Source of the DNA: Flavobacterium crassostreae
Lineage (GTDB): Bacteria > Bacteroidota > Bacteroidia > Flavobacteriales > Flavobacteriaceae
Direction: 5' to 3'
Length of the DNA stretch: 64,000 nt
Assembly (NCBI RefSeq): GCF_001831475.1
Contig: NZ_CP017688.1
Location: 992,001-1,056,000, forward strand
Numbering within the stretch: the stretch's first letter is position 1; each line of letters begins with the position of its first letter. Below the pieces are notes generated by a model. The model saw only the letters and a program-made list of their open reading frames with translations. It did not search any database and was not told where the DNA came from. The position numbers and the translations under genes are program-made. Below are positions 26,323 to 37,500 of this stretch, piece after piece.

Positions 26323-26367
26323 GTAATGATAGCTTAACGTAAAATTAACATTGAGCGTGTATTTTTG
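26323..26367 (+). promoter_or_regulatory. putative Pho box and -7 element, pstS
   Basis: GTAATGATAGC (26323), TTAACGTAAAA (26334) and TTAACATTGAG (26345) step by 11 nt. TATTTTTG at 26360 is an exact -7 match, 15 nt after the start of the last repeat. The array occupies the place where a -33 element would be, as in PhoB-activated promoters of other bacteria. Confidence 0.7.
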
Positions 26368-26402
26368 TAGCAGATTTAAATTAATTAAATAATAAAACTA
26401 AA

Positions 26403-27266
26403 ATGAATAAAATTAAATTGTTTTTAATGTTGCCCTTAATAAGTGTTTTAAGTTGTGGTAAAGCAAAAACAGAAGATAAAGGAGCGGCTAATGCATCAGC
26501 AACTACGTCAGTAACCATAAAAGGGAGTGATACCGTTTTGCCCTTGGCTCAAAAAGAAGCCGAAGAGTTAATGCAAGCAGATGCGAGTGTAAGTGTTACT
26601 GTTGTTGGTGGTGGTACCGGAGTTGGTTTAACGGCTTTAATTGATGGCACCACGGATATTGCGATGGCTTCTAGAGATATGAAAACAGAAGAGAAATTAA
26701 AATTCTCTGAAATGAATAAAGAAATTGAAGAAGTAGTTATTGCTTATGATGCACTAACAGTAATTGTAAACCCTGCTAATAAAGTTTCACAATTAACACG
26801 TGAGCAGTTAGAGAAAATATTTACTGGAGAAATTAAAAACTGGAAAGAAGTAGGCGGCGAAGATGCTAAAATTGTAGCCTATTCAAGAGAGTCTTCTTCT
26901 GGGACTTATGAGTTTTTTAAAGACGAAGTTTTGGATAAAAAAAACTACGCATCTAATATTTTGAGTTTGCCAGCTACAGGTGCAATTGTTCAGGCTATAG
27001 GCCAGACTAAAGGAGCTATTGGTTACATCGGTTTGGCTTATGAGACTAAAGAGGTAAAGCAGCTATTGGTTTCTTATGATCAAGGCAAAACATTTATTGC
27101 GCCATCTGTTGCAAGTGCCAAAGATAAAACCTATCCAATCTCACGACCATTATTTTATATGTTTGACAAAAAAAATGCTTCAAAAGTAAAAACAGTGGTA
27201 GATTTTGCTTTGTCTGATGCAGGTCAAAAGATCGTTTCGGAAGTTGGTTATGTGCCTTTAAAATAA
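26403..27266 (+). CDS. pstS: phosphate ABC transporter substrate-binding lipoprotein
   Basis: A 287-residue PstS. The lipoprotein signal ends in VLSC with Cys18, and the following residues (GKAKTED) do not match the surface-export signal, so it probably faces the periplasm. Phosphate-binding loops: IKGSDTVLPLAQ (40-50), GGGTGVGLTALIDG (69-82), MASRDM (88-93) and RESSSGTYEFF (162-172), all known from PstS. The second lobe contains KIFTGEIKNWKEVGGEDAKIV, which reappears in altered form in the PstC of this locus. It is followed by a terminator and a separate Pho promoter for pstC, allowing a higher dose of binding protein. Confidence 0.95.
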   Translation: MNKIKLFLMLPLISVLSCGKAKTEDKGAANASATTSVTIKGSDTVLPLAQKEAEELMQADASVSVTVVGGGTGVGLTALIDGTTDIAMASRDMKTEEKLKFSEMNKEIEEVVIAYDALTVIVNPANKVSQLTREQLEKIFTGEIKNWKEVGGEDAKIVAYSRESSSGTYEFFKDEVLDKKNYASNILSLPATGAIVQAIGQTKGAIGYIGLAYETKEVKQLLVSYDQGKTFIAPSVASAKDKTYPISRPLFYMFDKKNASKVKTVVDFALSDAGQKIVSEVGYVPLK

Positions 27267-27297
27267 CACGCAAGTTTTGTTACGTTTTTTAATATAC

Positions 27298-27336
27298 AAT
27301 AAAGGTTGTCTATAAGGCAGCCTTTATTGGTTTTTT
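27298..27336 (+). terminator. terminator after pstS
   Basis: AATAAAGGTTGTC pairs with GGCAGCCTTTATT (13 bp with two G-U pairs) around a 5-nt loop, with T6 after it. Confidence 0.8.
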
Positions 27337-27360
27337 GCAGTATTTTGTTAATTTAGCTGC

Positions 27361-27427
27361 TTAACATTAAATTAATACAACATTAACAGTGTAAGAACAT
27401 TGAAAGAGAAACGCTAACGTAGTTTTG
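27361..27427 (+). promoter_or_regulatory. putative Pho box and -7 element, pstC operon
   Basis: The longest array: TTAACATTAAA (27361), TTAATACAACA (27372), TTAACAGTGTA (27383) and AGAACATTGAA (27394), all in exact 11-nt phase. TAGTTTTG at 27420 is an exact -7 match, 26 nt after the start of the fourth unit. Confidence 0.7.
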
Positions 27428-27446
27428 TTAAAAAAAATAAACTGAT

Positions 27447-28655
27447 TTGAAAACAAATTTTAAACAGATTAAGGAGAAATTTATTGAAACGGTTTTAATG
27501 CTAAGTAGTGCAGCTACTAGTATTACAGTTATTTTAATTGTGTTTTTCTTATTCGTTGAAGGGGCAGGTGTTTTTAGTAAAAAACCAATAGACGATGGTT
27601 TCTTGTTGGCAGTTTCAGAGCACAATCCGGTGGCAAAATTAAAGCCTTCTCAGATTAAAGATATTTATGACCAAAAAATAACCAACTGGAACCAATTAGG
27701 AGGCAAAGACCAACCTATTGTTTTGTTCCGTGCTGGGGATATAACAGAATATTACACTGAAGAAGAATTAGGTGAAAATTTTGAGTACTTTCCGGACAAA
27801 ATCAATGAGTTAATAGCCAAAACACCGGGTATAATTGCTTTTTTTTCCGAAAAATACAAAGCAAAAGATTTTAAGGGCAGAGAGTTGGATATAGATAAGA
27901 TCAAAGTGTCTGAGTTTTTGTCTGGCGAAGAGTGGTTTCCAACAGCGCAACCTATTGCACAAATGGGAGTCAAGCCTTTGATATACGGTACCTTATGGGT
28001 TAGTTTTGGAGCGATACTTATGGCGTTGCCTATTGGGTTGGCTGCAGCTATTTATTTAAGCGAAATAGCCCGAAAACGTACTCGAAGTTTATTAAAACCA
28101 ATCATTGAATTATTAGCAGGAATACCTTCTGTGGTTTATGGATTTTTTGGATTGGTAATAATAGTGCCTCTTATTCAAAGCGTTTTTAATCTGCCAGTAG
28201 GCGAGACTGGTTTGGCAGGAAGTGTAGTTTTAGCAATAATGGCTTTGCCTACAATTATAACGATCTCAGAGGACGCCATGCGAAATACCCCTAGGGCAAT
28301 GAAAGAAGCTAGTTTGGCCTTAGGAGCTAGCCAATGGCAAACAATCTATAAAGTAGTAATACCGTATTCCGCATCTGGAATAACAGCAGGAGCAATTTTA
28401 GGTATTGGTAGAGCCATCGGAGAAACCATGGCCGTATTAATGGTTACCGGTAACGCAGCAGTAATACCAACCACTCTTTTAGAACCTGTTCGAACCATTC
28501 CAGCTACAATTGCAGCCGAATTAGGAGAAGCTCCCAATGGTGGTTTGCACTACGAGGCATTATTTGCCTTAGGATGTATCTTGTTTATCATAACCTTTGT
28601 TATTAATATGTTGGTAGAAATGGTTTCTAACAGAAAATCGCATAAAAAACACTAA
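27447..28655 (+). CDS. pstC: phosphate ABC transporter permease PstC with PstS-like insert
   Basis: A 402-residue inner-membrane permease. The first transmembrane helix is at about 19-43. The C-terminal half (175-400) holds five more helices and the BPD_transp signature with the cytoplasmic EAA loop (DAMRNTPRAMKEASLALGAS). Between them lies an extra periplasmic segment (about 50-165) whose start, KPSQIKDIYDQKITNWNQLG, resembles PstS residues 132-151 and continues to TPGIIAFF (PstS TKGAIGYI). Typical PstC of Escherichia coli is about 320 residues. The start is taken as TTG at 27447: no upstream in-frame ATG exists, and the first internal ATG (27498) would remove a charged amphipathic N-terminus. 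Confidence 0.93.
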   Translation: MKTNFKQIKEKFIETVLMLSSAATSITVILIVFFLFVEGAGVFSKKPIDDGFLLAVSEHNPVAKLKPSQIKDIYDQKITNWNQLGGKDQPIVLFRAGDITEYYTEEELGENFEYFPDKINELIAKTPGIIAFFSEKYKAKDFKGRELDIDKIKVSEFLSGEEWFPTAQPIAQMGVKPLIYGTLWVSFGAILMALPIGLAAAIYLSEIARKRTRSLLKPIIELLAGIPSVVYGFFGLVIIVPLIQSVFNLPVGETGLAGSVVLAIMALPTIITISEDAMRNTPRAMKEASLALGASQWQTIYKVVIPYSASGITAGAILGIGRAIGETMAVLMVTGNAAVIPTTLLEPVRTIPATIAAELGEAPNGGLHYEALFALGCILFIITFVINMLVEMVSNRKSHKKH

Positions 28656-28656
28656 A

Positions 28657-29535
28657 ATGAGCGTAAATAATAATTTAGCAAAGAAAAAAGAAAGAAATCA
28701 GAATATTGCTTTTGGAATATTTAGACTTACCAGTTATGCCATTGTAGCACTCTTGTTTGTAATTTTAGCTTTTATAGTAATAAAAGGAATTGGCGTAATT
28801 AGTTGGGAGTTTATATCCGAAATGCCTAAAAACGGAATGACCGAAGGAGGTATTTTTCCGGCAATAGTAGGGACACTTTGTTTGGTTTTGGTGAGTATGG
28901 TTTTTGCATTTCCAGTAGGCGTTTTGGCCGCTATTTATATGAATGAATATGTAAAAGATGGGATATTCAAAAAAATAATCAAACAAATGACAAACAATCT
29001 TGCTGGGGTGCCGTCCATTGTTTTTGGACTTTTTGGAATGTCTTTGTTTGTAAATAAAATGGGCTTTGGAGATTCGATACTAGCAGGAGGATTAACACTA
29101 GGATTATTAGTGTTGCCAATTGTGATCCGAACCACAGAAGAATCCTTAAAATCGGTTGACGATACCTTCAGACAGGCCAGTTTAGGTCTGGGTGCCAGTA
29201 AGTGGGAGACTACAAGCAAAGTAGTTTTTCCTATAGCCTTCCCTAATGTTATTACCGGATTGATACTGTCAATAGGTAGAGTTTCCGGCGAAACGGCACC
29301 AATTTTGTTTACAGTGGCAGCATACTTTTTGCCTAAATTACCAACTTCAATATTTGATCAAGCAATGGCTTTGCCGTACCACCTATATGTAATATCTACA
29401 AGTGGTACCAATATTGAAGCCTCTAGAGCTATGGCATACGGAACCGCATTGGTATTAATTATAATTGTATTAATTTCTAACATATTAGCGAATGCACTTC
29501 GTAAATATTATGGAAAAAAAGTAAAAATGAATTAA
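28657..29535 (+). CDS. pstA: phosphate ABC transporter permease PstA
   Basis: A 292-residue permease, partner of PstC. Six hydrophobic segments begin at about 20, 65, 112, 135, 190 and 262. The cytoplasmic EAA loop is in [22 protein letters not shown], the contact with PstB. Unlike PstC here, it has no large extra periplasmic domain. It begins one nucleotide after the pstC stop and ends one nucleotide before pstB, so the three are translated from one message. Confidence 0.95.
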   Translation: MSVNNNLAKKKERNQNIAFGIFRLTSYAIVALLFVILAFIVIKGIGVISWEFISEMPKNGMTEGGIFPAIVGTLCLVLVSMVFAFPVGVLAAIYMNEYVKDGIFKKIIKQMTNNLAGVPSIVFGLFGMSLFVNKMGFGDSILAGGLTLGLLVLPIVIRTTEESLKSVDDTFRQASLGLGASKWETTSKVVFPIAFPNVITGLILSIGRVSGETAPILFTVAAYFLPKLPTSIFDQAMALPYHLYVISTSGTNIEASRAMAYGTALVLIIIVLISNILANALRKYYGKKVKMN

Positions 29536-29536
29536 C

Positions 29537-30289
29537 ATGCATAAAATAGAATCTAAAAATATAAATTTCAACTACGGAGATTTTCAGGCTTTACATGATA
29601 TTTCAATAGCAATGAAAGAAAATACCGTAACGGCATTAATTGGACCTTCAGGATGTGGTAAGTCTACTTACTTAAGGCTGCTTAACCGGATGAATGATCT
29701 GATTGATAATACACACATGACCGGAAGCATTCTTATTGATGGTCAAGATATATACGAAAAACACACCAATGTAGATGATTTGCGCAAAAACGTAGGTATG
29801 GTGTTTCAGAAACCCAATCCTTTTCCTAAAACTATTTTTGAAAACGTAGCCTATGGTTTAAAAGTGAACGGGATTACAGACAAAAAAATAATAGAGGAAA
29901 GAGTTTATACTTCCATCGAGCAAGTAGCACTCTGGGACGAAGTTAAAGACAAGCTTAAAAAATCTGCATTCGAATTATCAGGCGGACAACAACAAAGACT
30001 TTGCATTGCGCGTGCGTTAGCTATACAGCCTTCGGTTTTACTAATGGACGAGCCAACATCTGCTCTAGATCCTATTTCTACTTCCAAAATAGAAGAGCTT
30101 ATTTATGAGTTAAAAAACAAATACACTATAGTGATTGTAACACATAACATGCAACAAGCTGGGCGAGTTAGTGACAATACTGCATTTTTTTATATGGGTA
30201 AACTAATAGAGTATGATAAAACCAAAACAATATTTACAAAACCAGCTATAAAACAAACAGAAGATTATATAACAGGTAGGTTTGGTTAA
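29537..30289 (+). CDS. pstB: phosphate ABC transporter ATP-binding protein
   Basis: A 250-residue ABC ATPase that powers the PstCA channel. Walker A is GPSGCGKST (about 36-44), the Q loop is in [20 protein letters not shown], the signature is [15 protein letters not shown], Walker B is [13 protein letters not shown], and the switch His is in [15 protein letters not shown]. The PNPFP motif after the Q-loop Gln is diagnostic for PstB among ABC ATPases. It is in the pstC-pstA-pstB-phoU operon. Confidence 0.97.
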   Translation: MHKIESKNINFNYGDFQALHDISIAMKENTVTALIGPSGCGKSTYLRLLNRMNDLIDNTHMTGSILIDGQDIYEKHTNVDDLRKNVGMVFQKPNPFPKTIFENVAYGLKVNGITDKKIIEERVYTSIEQVALWDEVKDKLKKSAFELSGGQQQRLCIARALAIQPSVLLMDEPTSALDPISTSKIEELIYELKNKYTIVIVTHNMQQAGRVSDNTAFFYMGKLIEYDKTKTIFTKPAIKQTEDYITGRFG

Positions 30290-30346
30290 GATTGATTTTG
30301 ATTTTAGTTCAAAATCCTATATCTTTAATCTTTTAAATATTAAAAA

Positions 30347-31015
30347 ATGGCAACACACTTAGATCTTGAGCTCGAAAAGCTTAAAAATATCATTATAAAA
30401 ATAGAAAACTTAGCAGATTCACAAGTTAGTGAAGCTATTAAGTCCTTGCTTTTTGAACCTGTTTCAGAGAGTAAAGAATTAAGGAAAACAGAAACTAAAA
30501 TTGATAAGTTAGATCTTAAGATAGATAGTATTTGTCAGAATGTTTTTGCTTTGCAACAACCCGTTGCTTCAGATTTACGGTTTATCATGTCGGCCATGCA
30601 AATCAGCAATGAGATTGAAAGAATAGGGGATTTATCTTTAAGTATTATCAAACTGACCAAAAGCATCAAAGAAAAACATGAATTAATAACTAAATTTGAT
30701 GTGGAGGCAATTGCCAGAGAAGTGGGCGAGATTACGGTGAAAACCAATCTTTGTTTTGAAAATTTAGATGCGTTATTAATTGAAGAAATTTTTAATTACA
30801 ATACCAGTATCAAGCAGAAAAGCGAAGAGGCAATTGATAACATTATTGCTGAGATGAAAGATAATTCTAAAACTGTAGTGTCTGGGACGTATTTAATACT
30901 GGCTCTTAAGGATATCCAGCGTATATCGGATCATTGTACCAATATTGCAGAATCGGTTTATTTTATTATAAATGCCAAAACGATCAAACACGAGAAATCT
31001 TCGGACAAAAAATAA
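30347..31015 (+). CDS. phoU: phosphate uptake regulator PhoU
   Basis: A 222-residue all-helical protein with two PhoU three-helix repeats (about 10-100 and 115-210). Characteristic motifs are FALQQPVASDLRFIMSAMQISNEIERIGD in the first repeat (cited in part: DLRFIMSAMQ, ERIGD) and ALKDIQRISDHCTNIAE in the second. Acidic clusters E/DxxRxxD bind metal. PhoU links the Pst transporter to PhoR and keeps the kinase inactive when phosphate is plentiful. It lies 57 nt after pstB with no terminator between, and a strong terminator follows. Confidence 0.95.
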   Translation: MATHLDLELEKLKNIIIKIENLADSQVSEAIKSLLFEPVSESKELRKTETKIDKLDLKIDSICQNVFALQQPVASDLRFIMSAMQISNEIERIGDLSLSIIKLTKSIKEKHELITKFDVEAIAREVGEITVKTNLCFENLDALLIEEIFNYNTSIKQKSEEAIDNIIAEMKDNSKTVVSGTYLILALKDIQRISDHCTNIAESVYFIINAKTIKHEKSSDKK

Positions 31016-31056
31016 GATATAGTTACCAAAATCTAACAGAATTATATTGTTTACAA

Positions 31057-31096
31057 AAGTCTTTAATTTATAATTATATAAATTAAAGACTTTTTT
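31057..31096 (+). terminator. terminator closing the pst operon
   Basis: AAGTCTTTAATTTATA and its complement TATAAATTAAAGACTT form a 16-bp stem with a short loop, followed by T6. Confidence 0.85.
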
Positions 31097-31566
31097 GTCT
31101 ATAGAAACAAAACTTTAAACCATAATTACAGCAATTTGGTCGAAAAAAAAATAGATCCAAGTATTATAATTGTAATTTAATAAGAGGATAAAAAGATTTT
31201 AATTAGAAAATAGTCCTCCAGTAAGGTTGCTTTGTCGTTTATAAATGTTTTTAATCGATTTCTTAAAGCAGAGTTACTCTTTTTAATAGGTTATTACTTG
31301 ATTTTAATTAGATTTGTATTATATCTATTACTCAAATAGTTAAATGCTTGTTTAATTTGCAATAAAAATCTCTGGGTAATTTTTTTTAAAAATTCATTTC
31401 TTTCTATATTGTAGTTGTTTTGATTGCAAATTATATTAGTGTAATGTTTAGATTGCTGTTTTTTTAGAGGATATAGAATAACGCATTATTGGGTTTTGCT
31501 GTTAAGAAGTAGGAAACAACTTATTTTTATAATAAATTTATAATAAATCATTAAATCGTAAGTGTC
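31097..31566. other. AT-rich leader region upstream of the adhesin gene
   Basis: About 470 nt with no credible open frame. I see no exact TAnnTTTG close to the adhesin ATG and no TTAACA array, so the adhesin seems not to belong to the Pho group. Such a long, AT-rich leader may carry regulation that I cannot define. Confidence 0.35.
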
Positions 31567-34500
31567 ATGAAAATAAAATTACTATCAACTATAATAAAAC
31601 TATTTTGTATAGGTTTTATTTTTAATTATGCGGACTTAAATGCGCAGGTTTCATTTACCTCAAACCCTTCTAATGCGCAGTTAAACGCAGTAATGTCAGG
31701 GCCAGGCATAACTCTAACCGGAGGTGTTCTAACTGGAGGAGCTACTGAAACCAGTATTAGAGCGAACCAGGTTGCTGCTTTTACTAATGGTATTGTTGGT
31801 GCAGGGTTGCAGATTTTTGATGGGGGATATTTTTCTACCGGAAGAGCATCTTTTGAGCTTACTAGCAAAAATACAGCTACGACTTCGAGTTACGATAATC
31901 CTACTGGAGGAGTAAATCCTACAGATGTGGATCTTTCTTCAATTGATCCAGGCGCTACAAATGATCTAGTGTCTTATGTTTTTACGGTTACTTTAGGTCC
32001 GTCTATCTATGGACTGGAAGTGATTTATCAATTTGGTTCAGAGGAGTATCCAGACTATGTAGGAAGTAGCTATAATGATGCTTTTGGGTTTTTTATCTCT
32101 GGACCAGGAATTGTTGGAAATAAAAACCTTGCTGTTTTGCCAAATGGTAATGCAACTTCAATAAATAAAGTTAATGCTGGTTTTCCAGGTGCTTCAGGAA
32201 ATCCACCTATTGCAAGTTTCGATGGGTCACAATCTGGCTTGTATATAAATAATGGACATACTACAGCTATGACTGGAGGAGCTTTCAATACAAATACAAA
32301 CCCTGGCCCGTCCCCTATACATGTAGAATTTAACGGGATTACTAAATTAATAAAATCATCAATTCTTAACCTTGTGCCTGGCGGTACGTATGCCTTTAAA
32401 ATTGTAATTGCTGACTCAGGAGATTCTACTTATGACTCTGGAGTATTTATAGACCAATTAAAAGGTTTGTCTTTAACGGATCTTGCTATTGTGAAAACAG
32501 TATCTAATTCCTCTCCCAATGTAGGGGATAATGTTACTTTCAATCTAACGGCTTCAAATTCAGGGCCTAGTTTAGGATCTGGAATAGTTGTTAATGATTT
32601 ATTACCTTCAGGCTATACTTTTGTAAGTGCAACACCTTCTGCAGGAAGTTATGCCAGTGGCACTGGAGTTTGGTCAGTTGGAACTTTAGCTAGTGGCTCA
32701 AATGCAACTTTGAGCATAGTTGCCACGGTAAAAGCTACAGGTTCTTATACTAATACAGCAACAATAACTAGTCCTGATTCCGATCCAACGCCTGGAAATA
32801 ATACTTCTACGGTAACGCCTGTTCCGGTTCCAAAATCCAATATTTCAGTTGTTAAGACGGTAAACAATGCTACGCCAGATGTTGGTAACAATGTTGTTTT
32901 TACGATTGTTGCTAGTAATGCAGGACCGAGTGCTGCAACCTCTGTGGTTGTTAATGATTTGTTGCCATCAGGATATACTTATGTAAGTTCCACAGTAAGT
33001 ACAGGTACTTATAATAGTGCTACAGGAGTTTGGGCAGTAGGTAACTTGGCTACTGGTGCTTCTCAAACCTTAACTGTTACTGCGTTGGTAAAAGCAACAG
33101 GAAGCTACGCTAATATTGCAAATATTACTGCCAGCGAATCCGATCCAACGCCTGGAAATAATACTTCTACGGTAACGCCTGTTCCGGTTCCAAAATCCAA
33201 TATTTCAGTTGTTAAGACGGTAAACAATGCTACGCCAGATGTTGGTAACAATGTTGTTTTTACGATTGTTGCTAGTAATGCAGGACCGAGTGCTGCAACC
33301 TCTGTGGTTGTTAATGATTTGTTGCCATCAGGATATACTTATGTAAGTTCCACAGTAAGTACAGGTACTTATAATAGTGCTACAGGAGTTTGGGCAGTAG
33401 GTAACTTGGCTACTGGTGCTTCTCAAACCTTAACTGTTACTGCGTTGGTAAAAGCAACAGGTAGCTACGCTAATATTGCAAATATTACTGCCAGCGAATC
33501 CGACCCAACGCCTGGAAATAATACCTCTACGGTAACGCCTGTTCCGATAAATGTATTAATCGCGGTTGACGACAGCTTCGGAACACCTTTAGTACCACTA
33601 GCATCAAGCAACACAGCCGTTCCAGCAGGAAGCGTACTTTTGGGCGATACCTTAAATGGCGTAGCAGTGACAAGCGCAACTACCGATGTGACGCCAGTTA
33701 CTACAGGAAATATCTTAATCGATGTAGACGGAAACGTTACCATCGCAGCCAATACCCCAACGGGAAGTTACCCAGTAACGTACACGATTTGCGAGAGTGG
33801 GGTAAGCCCAGCGAATTGTAGCAGTGCTACGGTAACGGTAGAAGTAGTTGGAAAACTAATTGCGGTTGACGACAGCTTCGGAACACCTTTAGTACCACTA
33901 GCATCAAGCAACACAGCCGTTCCAGCAGGAAGCGTACTTTTGGGCGATACCTTAAATGGCGTAGCAGTGACAAGCGCAACTACCGATGTGACGCCAGTTA
34001 CTACAGGAAATATCTTAATCGATGTAGACGGAAACGTTACCATCGCAGCCAATACCCCAACGGGAAGTTACCCAGTAACGTACACGATTTGCGAGAGCGG
34101 GGTAAGCCCAGCGAATTGTAGCAGTGCTACGGTAACGGTAGCAGTAGTTGGAAAACTAATTGCGGTTGACGACAGCTTCGGAACACCTTTAGTACCACTA
34201 GCATCAAGCAACACAGCTGTTCCAGCAGGAAGCGTTCTTTTGGGTGATACCTTAAATGGCGTAGCAGTGACAAGCGCAACTACCGATGTGACGCCAGTTA
34301 CTACAGGAAATATCTTAATCGATGTAGACGGAAACGTTACCATCGCAGCCAATACCCCAACGGGAAGTTACCCAGTAATGTACACGATTTGCGAGAGCGG
34401 GGTTAGCCCAGCGAATTGTAGCAGTGCTACGGTAACGGTAGAAGTAGTTGGAAAACTAATCGCGGTTGACGATAGCCTTGGAACACCTTTAGTACCACTA

Positions 34501-37500
34501 GCATCAAGCAACACAGCTGTTCCAGCAGGAAGCGTTCTTTTGGGTGATACCTTAAATGGCGTAGCAGTGACAAGCGCAACTACCGATGTGACGCCAGTTA
34601 CTACAGGAAATATCTTAATCGATGTAGACGGAAACGTTACCATCGCAGCCAATACCCCAACGGGAAGCTACCCAGTAACGTACACGATTTGCGAGAGCGG
34701 GGTTAGCCCAGCGAATTGTAGCAGTGCTACGGTAACGGTAGCAGTAGTTGGAAAACTAATTGCGGTTGACGACAGCTTCGGAACACCTTTAGTACCACTA
34801 GCATCAAGCAACACAGCTGTTCCAGCAGGAAGCGTTCTTTTGGGTGATACCTTAAATGGCGTAGCAGTGACAAGCGCAACTACCGATGTGACGCCAGTTA
34901 CTACAGGAAATATCTTAATCGATGTAGACGGAAACGTTACCATCGCAGCCAATACCCCAACGGGAAGCTACCCAGTAACGTACACGATTTGCGAGAGTGG
35001 GGTAAGCCCAGCGAATTGTAGCAGTGCTACGGTAACGGTAGAAGTAGTTGGAAAACTAATCGCGGTTGACGACAGCTTCGGAACACCTTTAGTACCACTA
35101 GCATCAAGCAACACAGCTGTTCCAGCAGGAAGCGTACTTTTGGGCGATACCTTAAATGGCGTAGCAGTGACAAGCGCAACTACCGATGTGACGCCAGTTA
35201 CTACAGGAAATATCTTAATTGATGTAGACGGAAACGTTACCATCGCAGCCAATACCCCAACGGGAAGCTACCCAGTAACGTACACGATTTGCGAGAGTGG
35301 GGTAAGCCCAGCGAATTGTAGCAGTGCTACGGTAACGGTAGAAGTAGTTGGAAAACTAATTGCGGTTGACGATAGCCTTGGAACACCTTTAGTACCACTA
35401 GCATCAAGCAACACAGCCGTTCCAGCAGGAAGCGTTCTTTTGGGTGATACCTTAAATGGCGTAGCAGTGACAAGCGCAACTACCGATGTGACGCCAGTTA
35501 CTACAGGAAATATCTTAATCGATGTAGACGGAAACGTTACCATCGCAGCCAATACCCCAACGGGAAGCTACCCAGTAACGTACACGATTTGCGAGAGTGG
35601 GGTAAGCCCAGCGAATTGTAGCAGTGCTACGGTAACGGTAGAAGTAGTTGGAAAACTAATTGCGGTTGACGACAGCTTCGGAACACCTTTAGTACCACTA
35701 GCATCAAGCAACACAGCCGTTCCAGCAGGAAGCGTACTTTTGGGCGATACCTTAAATGGCGTAGCAGTGACAAGCGCAACTACCGATGTGACGCCAGTTA
35801 CTACAGGAAATATCTTAATTGATGTAGACGGAAACGTTACCATCGCAGCCAATACCCCAACGGGAAGTTACCCAGTAACGTACACGATTTGCGAGAGCGG
35901 GGTAAGCCCAGCGAATTGTAGCAGTGCTACGGTAACGGTAGAAGTAGTTGGAAAACTAATTGCGGTTGACGATAGCCTTGGAACACCTTTAGTACCACTA
36001 GCATCAAGCAACACAGCCGTTCCAGCAGGAAGCGTACTTTTGGGCGATACCTTAAATGGCGTAGCAGTGACAAGCGCAACTACCGATGTGACGCCAGTTA
36101 CTACAGGAAATATCTTAATTGATGTAGACGGAAACGTTACCATCGCAGCCAATACCCCAACGGGAAGCTACCCAGTAACGTACACGATTTGCGAGAGTGG
36201 GGTAAGCCCAGCGAATTGTAGCAGTGCTACGGTAACGGTAGAAGTAGTTGGAAAACTAATTGCGGTTGACGACAGCTTCGGAACACCTTTAGTACCACTA
36301 GCATCAAGCAACACAGCTGTTCCAGCAGGAAGCGTACTTTTGGGCGATACCTTAAATGGCGTAGCAGTGACAAGCGCAACTACCGATGTGACGCCAGTTA
36401 CTACAGGAAATATCTTAATTGATGTAGACGGAAACGTTACCATCGCAGCCAATACCCCAACGGGAAGTTACCCAGTAACGTACACGATTTGCGAGAGCGG
36501 GGTAAGCCCAGCGAATTGTAGCAGTGCTACGGTAACGGTAGAAGTAGTTGGAAAACTAATTGCGGTTGACGACAGCTTCGGAACACCTTTAGTACCACTA
36601 GCATCAAGCAACACAGCTGTTCCAGCAGGAAGCGTACTTTTGGGCGATACCTTAAATGGCGTAGCAGTGACAAGCGCAACTACCGATGTGACGCCAGTTA
36701 CTACAGGAAATATCTTAATCGATGTAGACGGAAACGTTACCATCGCAGCCAATACCCCAACGGGAAGTTACCCAGTAACGTACACGATTTGCGAGAGCGG
36801 GGTAAGCCCAGCGAATTGTAGCAGTGCTACGGTAACGGTAGAAGTAGTTGGAAAACTAATTGCGGTTGACGACAGCTTCGGAACACCTTTAGTACCACTA
36901 GCATCAAGCAACACAGCCGTTCCAGCAGGAAGCGTACTTTTGGGCGATACCTTAAATGGCGTAGCAGTGACAAGCGCAACTACCGATGTGACGCCAGTTA
37001 CTACAGGAAATATCTTAATCGATGTAGACGGAAACGTTACCATCGCAGCCAATACCCCAACGGGAAGTTACCCAGTAACGTACACGATTTGCGAGAGTGG
37101 GGTTAGCCCAGCGAATTGTAGCAGTGCTACGGTAACGGTAGAAGTAGTTGGAAAACTAATTGCGGTTGACGACAGCTTCGGAACACCTTTAGTACCACTA
37201 GCATCAAGCAACACAGCTGTTCCAGCAGGAAGCGTACTTTTGGGCGATACCTTAAATGGCGTAGCAGTGACAAGCGCAACTACCGATGTGACGCCAGTTA
37301 CTACAGGAAATATCTTAATCGATGTAGACGGAAACGTTACCATCGCAGCCAATACCCCAACGGGAAGTTACCCAGTAACGTACACGATTTGCGAGAGCGG
37401 GGTAAGCCCAGCGAATTGTAGCAGTGCTACGGTAACGGTAGCAGTAGTTGGAAAACTAATTGCGGTTGACGACAGCTTCGGAACACCTTTAGTACCACTA

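Noticed and set aside
27447..28655. PstC insert as an assembly or frameshift artefact from the nearby pstS
   Set aside because: The insert is only distantly similar to the local pstS (about one third identity), is in frame, and sits precisely in a periplasmic loop, so it is an old feature of the gene.
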